Below, piece by piece: positions 1-4,242 of a stretch of 8,066 bases of DNA. Each line of letters begins with the position of its first letter. Position 1 is the first letter of the stretch. Source of the DNA: 2-01-FULL-51-21 sp964348955 (GTDB taxonomy: Bacteria > Patescibacteriota > Minisyncoccia > Phycocordibacterales > 2-01-FULL-51-21); NCBI GenBank assembly GCA_964348955.1, contig CAYGEN010000030.1, positions 1 through 8,066 of the forward strand, in the 5' to 3' direction. The position numbers were made by a program, and so were the translations under genes. Below the pieces are notes generated by a model. That model was not told where the DNA came from and made no database searches. It was given only the letters and a program-made list of their open reading frames with translations.

Positions 1-76
1 ACTTTTGGGTTTGGCATTTTTCAAAAACACCATTCCCTAACCGCTTACATATTTTATATTTTGGTCCAATAATCAT
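1..76 (-). CDS. rpsD: Small ribosomal subunit protein S4 (uS4), 5' fragment cut by the window edge
   Basis: The start codon is ATG at 76-74, and 25 codons are visible before the window ends. The peptide begins MIIGPKYKICKRLG and continues with the E-K-C-Q-T-Q-K segment. This is the standard bacterial S4 N-terminus (G-P-x-x-K-x-C-R/K-R-x-G followed by C-x-T-x-K). S4 nucleates 30S body assembly on 16S rRNA and in many bacteria represses its own operon. It follows rpsK by 70 bases on the same strand, the usual alpha-operon order. The nearest Shine-Dalgarno-like run, AAAGGAG at 109-103, lies 26 bases before the ATG, too far for a standard site, and no alternative start is visible between them. 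The identification is firm despite the short length; the rest of the gene lies outside the window. Confidence 0.9.
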   Translation of the reverse strand, partial: MIIGPKYKICKRLGNGVFEKCQTQK

Positions 77-107
77 ATAATTAAAAAATGGATTGACGCG
101 CGCTCCT

Positions 108-134
108 TTCGTAATTCGTACTTCTTAATTCGTA
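108..134. repeat. Imperfect tandem repeat of a 13-base motif in the rpsK-rpsD spacer
   Basis: TTCGTAATTCGTA (108-120) is followed after one base by TTCTTAATTCGTA (122-134), with a single mismatch and a 14-base period. The core TTTCGTAATTC (107-117) recurs exactly at 1278-1288 in the infA-rpmJ spacer. Both occurrences are between genes. No function is known to me. Confidence 0.6.
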
Positions 135-146
135 TTTCCTACCCCC

Positions 147-578
147 CTAGACCCTCCTTGGCTTCGGCGGACGCGGACCATTGAAAGGAATCGGCGTGGT
201 ATCAATAATACGTAATATCTGAATCCCCTTTGCGCTGAATGAACGCAATGCCGACTCCCGTCCGGAACCCACGCCTTTCACGACCGCACGCGCTTCTTTC
301 ATGCCGAGCTGTGAAGCTTTTTCGCCGATAAGCTCCCCCACTTTCGCCGCCGCAAAAGGCGTTCCTTTTTTTGCGCCCTTAAAACCAAGGGAGCCGCTTG
401 ACGACCACGCCACCGCATTGCCTTTGGTATCCGCGAGAAGCACCTTGGTATTATTATAGGTAGCATGCACATAAAGCGTGCCGCTGTCAAGCTGGCGGCG
501 AGATAAACGACCGATGGTGCGACCCTCCGTCGCACTTTCACCTTCCGCTCCCTTTTTTACGATTCTTTTTTTGCCCAT
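147..578 (-). CDS. rpsK: Small ribosomal subunit protein S11 (uS11)
   Basis: This 143-residue protein is a full-length S11, a 30S platform protein that contacts 16S rRNA near the E site and the Shine-Dalgarno helix. Family signatures are visible in order: YVHATYNNT at 36-44, the S-G-x-L-G-F-K-G stretch at about 61-68, GVGSGRESALR at 102-112 and the C-terminal TPIPFNG at 128-134 ending in RPPKPRRV. The first ~25 residues are basic and variable, normal for bacterial S11. The ATG at 578 is the only sensible start; the weak Shine-Dalgarno-like AGAGGTG (611-605) sits 26 bases upstream, outside the usual range. It lies 38 bases after the rpsM stop codon and is surely co-transcribed with rpsM and rpsD. 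Confidence 0.97.
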   Translation of the reverse strand: MGKKRIVKKGAEGESATEGRTIGRLSRRQLDSGTLYVHATYNNTKVLLADTKGNAVAWSSSGSLGFKGAKKGTPFAAAKVGELIGEKASQLGMKEARAVVKGVGSGRESALRSFSAKGIQILRIIDTTPIPFNGPRPPKPRRV

Positions 579-616
579 ACGGTAAAATACTTAGAAAATT
601 GGAACACCTCTAAAAA

Positions 617-997
617 TTAAGTCTTCTCTGTCTTGCGTCTGCCAGAGGTCATGGTCTTTCGAACATTACCGCGAATAGTGCGAGAGTTGGTCTTGGTGCG
701 TTGTCCGCGCGCAGGCAGGCGCTTAGTATGGCGCGAGCCGCGGTAGGACTTAATGTCTTTAAGTCGTTTGATGTTTGCTGAAACTTCGCGACGCAGGTCT
801 CCTTCTACCGCCCGTACCTCAACAATTTTTCGGATGGCATTTTCCTCATCGGTCGTGACGTCCTTCCCTTTTTTTGATGGCGAGAGGTTTGCCTCTTTAA
901 GAATCCGAAGTGCCTGCGGCCTGCCAATGCCATACACTGCCGTCAATCCGATGGCGAGAGGTTTTTTATCGGGAATATTGATGCCAAAAAGACGCAT
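617..997 (-). CDS. rpsM: Small ribosomal subunit protein S13 (uS13)
   Basis: This 126-residue protein is a complete S13, the 30S head protein that forms intersubunit bridges with L5 and 23S rRNA and whose C-terminal tail reaches the P-site tRNA. Visible signatures are GINIP at 5-9, the helix-two-turn-helix start YGIGR at 22-26, VEGDLRREV at 64-72, NIKRL at 75-79, YRGSRH at 85-90 and LPARGQRTKTN at 94-104, followed by a lysine/arginine-rich tail. The N-terminus starts M-R-L-F-G rather than the common M-A-R-I-A-G, a small shortening. No Shine-Dalgarno sequence is recognisable in the 50-base spacer after rpmJ. It sits between rpmJ and rpsK as in most bacteria. Confidence 0.97.
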   Translation of the reverse strand: MRLFGINIPDKKPLAIGLTAVYGIGRPQALRILKEANLSPSKKGKDVTTDEENAIRKIVEVRAVEGDLRREVSANIKRLKDIKSYRGSRHTKRLPARGQRTKTNSRTIRGNVRKTMTSGRRKTEKT

Positions 998-1047
998 AGT
1001 ATTTGATAGTTGTTTTTTGTAGGGGATTAGTAGCCGCGCGCTACCGC

Positions 1048-1161
1048 TTATCCCTGCCTCTGCTTGTGTCGGTTGTTACTGCAGATAACGAAAAGTTTGC
1101 CTTTTCGGCGAACCGACCTGCAGTTTGCGCATATTTTTTTTACCGATGCTTTTACTTTCAT
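1048..1161 (-). CDS. rpmJ: Large ribosomal subunit protein L36 (bL36), zinc-binding form
   Basis: A 37-codon frame from ATG at 1161 to TAA at 1050-1048 encodes a peptide starting MKVKASVKKICANC and ending RHKQRQG. This is the exact length and pattern of L36, the smallest 50S protein. It has the zinc ribbon Cys11-x2-Cys14, Cys27 and His32, so it is the C+ (zinc-binding) paralogue. The basic middle (R-x-V-R-R-K-G-K) contacts 23S rRNA. Its position between infA and rpsM is the canonical one and confirms the call. A weak GGAAC lies just before the start (1169-1165). A gene this short is easily missed by automated gene finding. Confidence 0.96.
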   Translation of the reverse strand: MKVKASVKKICANCRSVRRKGKLFVICSNNRHKQRQG

Positions 1162-1200
1162 ATGTTCCAAACACTTCGCGGCACCACGCGCCCCTTACGA

Positions 1201-1212
1201 CAATATAATACC
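1201..1212 (-). promoter_or_regulatory. Possible -10 region ahead of rpmJ
   Basis: Reading the minus strand, the spacer before rpmJ contains TATTAT within GGGTATTATATTG, matching five of six bases of the -10 consensus. The hexamer 17 bases upstream is CACTTT, a poor -35. An internal promoter would fit the unusually long infA-rpmJ gap, but support is weak. Confidence 0.25.
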
Positions 1213-1246
1213 CTCGGTACACCGCTTAAAGTGGCCTATCTTAACC

Positions 1247-1290
1247 TTGAATTACAAAACTTTTTACTCGGTGCGAGTTTCGTAATTCAA
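1247..1290. other. Nested inverted repeat in the infA-rpmJ spacer
   Basis: The outer arms are TTGAATTAC (1247-1255) and GTAATTCAA (1282-1290), 9 perfect base pairs. Inside is a second perfect pair, ACTCG (1266-1270) and CGAGT (1274-1278), with a 3-base loop. The right arm contains the motif TTTCGTAATTC that is also found at 107-117. In the transcribed (minus) sense it lies between infA and rpmJ, with no U-tract after the outer stem, so it is not a standard intrinsic terminator. It could be an RNA processing or attenuation structure. The hairpin is seen; the function is not known. Confidence 0.55.
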
Positions 1291-1322
1291 GAATATTGAC
1301 TGGAGCATGGCGTTATCCGAAC

Positions 1323-1342
1323 GTAACACCTCTCGGTGTTAC
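1323..1342 (-). other. Hairpin overlapping the infA stop codon
   Basis: GTAACACC (1323-1330), TCTC, then GGTGTTAC (1335-1342) form a perfect 8-bp stem with a 4-base loop. The infA stop codon TAA (1341-1339) lies inside the stem. On the minus strand the hairpin is followed by GTTCGG and not by a T-run, so an intrinsic terminator is unlikely. It may stabilise the 3' end of infA mRNA or modulate read-through to rpmJ. Confidence 0.5.
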
Positions 1343-1554
1343 AACCTCTTGATAATCCTGCCTTTGCCTCCGTATGGCTCAAGTTCCACTTCCACCTTGT
1401 CACCAACCAACACTTTAATGCGATACATGCGCATACGACCGGAAAGGTAGGTAAGTATTTTCGCGCCGTCCTCAAGCGTAACCCGAAATAGCGTATTCGG
1501 GAGTGCCTCATCTACGACACCTAAGGTGGTTGGCTGTTTTGTCCGCTGTTCCAT
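1339..1554 (-). CDS. infA: Translation initiation factor IF-1
   Basis: This 71-residue protein is a complete IF-1, a single OB-fold domain that binds the 30S A site with IF-2 and IF-3 during initiation. Typical features are the G-V-V-D-E-A-L-P-N-x-x-F-R-V start of the barrel (12-24), the central G-R-M-R-M-Y-R-I-K-V-L-V-G-D segment (39-52), V-E-L-E-P-Y (56-61) and the G-R-I-x-x-R end (65-70). The length is normal (about 72). It opens the translation cluster, with rpmJ 177 bases downstream. No Shine-Dalgarno sequence precedes the ATG; a well-matched promoter at 1573-1601 predicts a leader of only about 12 bases. A 74-residue frame overlapping it (1287-1511) is a shadow. Confidence 0.96.
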   Translation of the reverse strand: MEQRTKQPTTLGVVDEALPNTLFRVTLEDGAKILTYLSGRMRMYRIKVLVGDKVEVELEPYGGKGRIIKRL

Positions 1555-1572
1555 TGTGAGGTACAGTAGCGA

Positions 1573-1601
1573 ATACTAGCAGAGACGTGCAAAATCGTCA
1601 A
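1573..1601 (-). promoter_or_regulatory. Promoter of the infA-rpmJ-rpsM-rpsK-rpsD block
   Basis: On the minus strand, -35 TTGACG (1601-1596) and -10 TAGTAT (1578-1573) are separated by exactly 17 bases, with TGC (1581-1579) directly before the -10 as an extended element. The start of transcription would fall near 1566, about 12 bases before the infA ATG. The -35 box begins on the base right after the stop codon of the preceding gene. Confidence 0.6.
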
Positions 1602-1611
1602 CTATTTGACG
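1596..1611. promoter_or_regulatory. Palindrome overlapping the infA -35 box and the preceding stop codon
   Basis: CGTCAA (1596-1601), CTAT, TTGACG (1606-1611) is a perfect 6-bp inverted repeat with a 4-base centre. One arm is the predicted -35 hexamer of infA and the centre contains the stop codon of the 1602-2909 gene. It could be an operator for a dimeric regulator or a short RNA hairpin; a coincidence of a -35 box next to coding sequence cannot be excluded. Confidence 0.4.
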
Positions 1612-2909
1612 GTAGCGGGTGCGGAAATGACTATAATTTCTTCCACCTTTGTGGGGAATGTTTGTTTCCAGAATGGGCGGAAAGCTACTTCAGCGTGTTC
1701 AATGCCTTGATACCCCGAAAGAACGGTGGGAAGTGCGGATTTTGACTTGCCAGCTAAATCGCGTTTGAGGGCTTCCCCGTCAAAGAGTGCCACAAGATGC
1801 GCGTTGCCGGCAAGTCCAAAGAAGAAACTCTCTTTGCTCCATGGCTCATTAATATCCTCCTCAGCAAGCGTAAAGACGAGTGTGCTGTCGTCGGCAAGCG
1901 TTAACGCTACACCCTCCCCAGGGCTCAAAGCAGTTGCGGTGGCGATTGCGCGCGAGAGTTCATTTTTTGAAAAGAGAAGCGCATGGAGTGTCGCTTGTTC
2001 CTGAATAAGAATCGAGGTGCCACTGTCGGTATTCTGAAGAGGTGAATGGTCAACAAATATCGCGCCGTCATACATCTCCGCATCTTCAGGCTTTTGCGCC
2101 ACTGCCAGCGCGATAAGTTCGCTCCTGAGCTTAGCCTGCAAATCTTCTCTCTGTTTTGCGACCACACTCGGGTCCGCCGTGAGGCGTTTACCGACAAACC
2201 CGCCGGTCATAGGCGTCTTTGAACGACCATAAAACTTGCTATATTGCGGCGTTCCCTTAAATCCGGGAACGGTGAAATCGGTGAGGTCTATGTTGTATGA
2301 GTCACCGGGCTCGTCGGCATACACCGTTACCTCAATGCTTCCCGGTCCCGCTCCGGTCTTTCCGGGCACCACAACCGACTTGTCTATGCGATATATTTTC
2401 TTGTCACTTGATTCAAAGCGCGTATTGCGGATGAGACGCTGTGTTGCGGCACTGTAGTCATTGTAGACGACAATCTGACCGGATGCTCGTACCGAAGCAT
2501 CTTCCTTCCCGTTAGAAGGCACGCTTTCAGAACCCGCTTTTTGCACGGTCAACACCTTAAAAGGCAACTCGCCTGTCTTCGGTGACTTAAAAGCTTGAAA
2601 TTGATTCTCAATCGGAACCGTAAACTGTTTTGGGAACGCCGTAAGAGTCGTTTTTGAAAAGAAAGCGGACAGCGCAATGCTGACACCAATGACCGCGAGA
2701 GCGGCAATGAGCCACGCCGCTCCTCGCCAGCTAAAACTCTTCTGTTTTCGCCGCGGCGGGGCAGATGACGGTCCGCCATTCCCCGGTATAAAAGCATCCG
2801 CGCCATCTTCATCATATCGGCGACCCTGGGCGCGATTGGGGGACAATTCAATTTGTCTAATGGAGCGTCGCTCTCCTTGAACCATATCGCTCATTGTGTT
2901 TTTTGCCAT
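1602..2909 (-). CDS. Single-pass membrane protein with a PilN-like docking motif and a baseplate-J-like extracytoplasmic segment
   Basis: This 435-residue protein has no function that I can name. Order of parts: a basic cytoplasmic tail (1-60) with I-R-Q-I-E-L-S-P-N-R at 17-26; a hydrophobic helix at about 63-84 preceded by R-R-K-x-K, predicting the N-terminus inside; then about 350 extracytoplasmic residues. Residues 142-207 (GQIVVYNDYS, then NTRFES at 162-167, KIYRI at 171-175, VPG at 181-183 and D-E-P-G-D-S-Y-N-I at 199-207) resemble the baseplate J-like fold (Pfam Baseplate_J family, from memory). The tail motif matches the I-x-L-x-P pattern by which PilN binds PilM. The gene starts 42 bases after the actin-fold gene, the PilM-PilN order, so the two products probably interact. 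The ATG at 2909 has no Shine-Dalgarno site; Met6 or Met9 could be the start instead. There is no signal peptidase site. Confidence 0.75.
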   Translation of the reverse strand: MAKNTMSDMVQGERRSIRQIELSPNRAQGRRYDEDGADAFIPGNGGPSSAPPRRKQKSFSWRGAAWLIAALAVIGVSIALSAFFSKTTLTAFPKQFTVPIENQFQAFKSPKTGELPFKVLTVQKAGSESVPSNGKEDASVRASGQIVVYNDYSAATQRLIRNTRFESSDKKIYRIDKSVVVPGKTGAGPGSIEVTVYADEPGDSYNIDLTDFTVPGFKGTPQYSKFYGRSKTPMTGGFVGKRLTADPSVVAKQREDLQAKLRSELIALAVAQKPEDAEMYDGAIFVDHSPLQNTDSGTSILIQEQATLHALLFSKNELSRAIATATALSPGEGVALTLADDSTLVFTLAEEDINEPWSKESFFFGLAGNAHLVALFDGEALKRDLAGKSKSALPTVLSGYQGIEHAEVAFRPFWKQTFPTKVEEIIVISAPATVK

Positions 2910-2951
2910 GGAAATAATACGGGAAGTAATCGTTATGATAACAGTATATCC

Positions 2952-4136
2952 TCAAACGAGGGTATCGGCAAAGTCGGTGCGTGGATACTTGTGAGCGAAG
3001 AGCGCATAAAGCGCGAGGTACGGGTCAAGCAAAACTGATTTGCCCAAGGAGAGATGAGAGGAAAAATGTTCGGGGGTTAAAAGGACTACGGAAAAAGGCG
3101 CGCCGGTCATCGTAAGCGCATTGGTGCTGTTTTCAAGGAGCGCGGCGCGAAACCATTCTCCCAGGACAAGCTCGGTGACAAGAAAAAGGGAGGTCGGGAG
3201 TGTGTGTCCATTTGATAATTTCTGAACGGCTCCCTCAAAAGCGCTCTCCCAATCGCTTTGGACCGCCGCAAGCGCGATTGACATCCTTTCCGACTCTTTT
3301 GCTTCGCTCTTGCCGCTCCGATAGAGCTCAAGGCGCGACTCCGCATCGTCTTTAGTCGTTTTGAGCGACGAGGCAATGGCGCGCAGAAGGGTATTTTTTC
3401 CCACAGGAAATGAGCCGTGTTCAATGAGAACGTCGTCGCGCACCAACGCCAATTCGGTCGCTTCACCGCTTACACTTGCAAGCAAAAAATCTTCTTCTTC
3501 GGCAAAGAGATCGCGAATGCCGGAAAAGAGAACGAGCATGGAGGAATGGTAGGTTCGGGTACCGCGGTGGAAGAGACGCTTAAACACCTCGCTGGTTTGC
3601 CGGTACACCTCAGTATCCAAAAAGGAAACGAGTACGGCCGCCTCCACGCTTTTCGCTTTTTTACCGCGAGGATTCCCCGTTGGATAACCATTCAAGCGCG
3701 TTTGAATAATTTTTTTCTCCATGAGCATTGCCGTGGCGCCCTTGGCGGCGTTGAGTGTGCGCTCCTTCTCATTCAAATACCCTTCTATATCGCTTAACGC
3801 CCCGTCAACACTCACCGACTTTTGATGCGCAAAGCTAAGGAGTGTCGTCTGCGAAACGTACCACGGTGAAGAAAAAACAACGAAGATATCGTCGAGTTTT
3901 TGCGCGCCGAATAGGCGCTCGTTTGCGGCAACGGCGGCTTCCGCTACAGCCTGGAGCGCCACAAGCATGTCTTTTGTGAGCCGCGAGAGTTCAAGACGAT
4001 TTTGAAAAGGGAAATCACGGCGAAGACTCCAGAGCACCTCGGGCGACTCGCTCCCGCTTTGAATGAGCGCCGCCGCAACACTACTGCTCGTAATATCAAA
4101 AACCATGACCGGACGAGATGCGGTTCTTTTGAACAT
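2952..4136 (-). CDS. Actin-fold (FtsA/PilM-like) protein, probably with degenerate nucleotide site
   Basis: This 394-residue soluble protein resembles the PilM/FtsA branch of the actin-like superfamily. Evidence: V-M-V-F-D-I-T-S-S-S-V at 10-20 matches the phosphate-1 loop (D-I-G-S-S-S in PilM), with Asp14 kept but the glycine replaced by Thr16. A second core strand pair follows near 217-256 (F-L-L-A-S-V-S-G-E-A-T then V-R-D-D-V-L-I-E-H-G-S-F-P-V-G), equivalent to phosphate-2, but the expected Asp is Ser221 or Ser223. The glycine-rich adenosine motif is not evident near 315-325. It may therefore bind nucleotide weakly or not at all. No membrane segment or signal peptide is present. It directly precedes the membrane protein at 1602-2909 and likely forms its cytoplasmic partner. 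The ATG at 4136 lies 14 bases from a -10 element, giving an almost leaderless mRNA. A cell-division or pilus role is possible; I would not assign pilM. Confidence 0.7.
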   Translation of the reverse strand: MFKRTASRPVMVFDITSSSVAAALIQSGSESPEVLWSLRRDFPFQNRLELSRLTKDMLVALQAVAEAAVAANERLFGAQKLDDIFVVFSSPWYVSQTTLLSFAHQKSVSVDGALSDIEGYLNEKERTLNAAKGATAMLMEKKIIQTRLNGYPTGNPRGKKAKSVEAAVLVSFLDTEVYRQTSEVFKRLFHRGTRTYHSSMLVLFSGIRDLFAEEEDFLLASVSGEATELALVRDDVLIEHGSFPVGKNTLLRAIASSLKTTKDDAESRLELYRSGKSEAKESERMSIALAAVQSDWESAFEGAVQKLSNGHTLPTSLFLVTELVLGEWFRAALLENSTNALTMTGAPFSVVLLTPEHFSSHLSLGKSVLLDPYLALYALFAHKYPRTDFADTLV

Positions 4137-4149
4137 ACCTATGTGGATT

Positions 4150-4179
4150 AGTATAGCCGATGCAACTCATAGAACGCAA
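4150..4179 (-). promoter_or_regulatory. Promoter of the actin-fold/membrane-protein pair
   Basis: On the minus strand, -35 TTGCGT (4179-4174) and -10 TATACT (4155-4150, five of six consensus bases) are 18 bases apart. The predicted start is near 4143, leaving a leader of about 6 bases before the ATG at 4136, too short for a Shine-Dalgarno site. It would let this pair be transcribed apart from alaS. Confidence 0.5.
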
Positions 4180-4211
4180 AGAGGATATTCTATATTGAAT
4201 GGCAAAACGTT

Positions 4212-4228
4212 ACCCGGTACGGGTTTTA
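4212..4228. terminator. Weak terminator-like hairpin after alaS
   Basis: ACCCG (4212-4216), GTA, CGGGT (4220-4224) is a perfect 5-bp stem with a 3-base loop, 19 bases beyond the alaS stop codon. On the plus strand it is followed by TTT; on the minus strand a TTTT run comes only after AACG. The stem is short, so termination would be inefficient at best. Confidence 0.3.
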
Positions 4229-4242
4229 GAGAGCCGCGCCTT

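Noticed and set aside
1003..1299. 98-residue plus-strand frame in the rpmJ region
   Set aside because: It is antisense to rpmJ, whose 37 codons and zinc residues are certain, and it has no recognisable features.
1323..1342. Intrinsic terminator after infA
   Set aside because: The hairpin is followed by GTTCGG with no T-tract, and the downstream genes belong to the same functional cluster.
1287..1511. 74-residue minus-strand frame overlapping infA
   Set aside because: It is an alternative frame of infA; the infA frame gives a canonical IF-1.
1602..2909. Calling the membrane protein PilN
   Set aside because: Only the tail motif, topology and gene order match; it is about twice PilN length, and the outer domain shows no PilN similarity that I can see.
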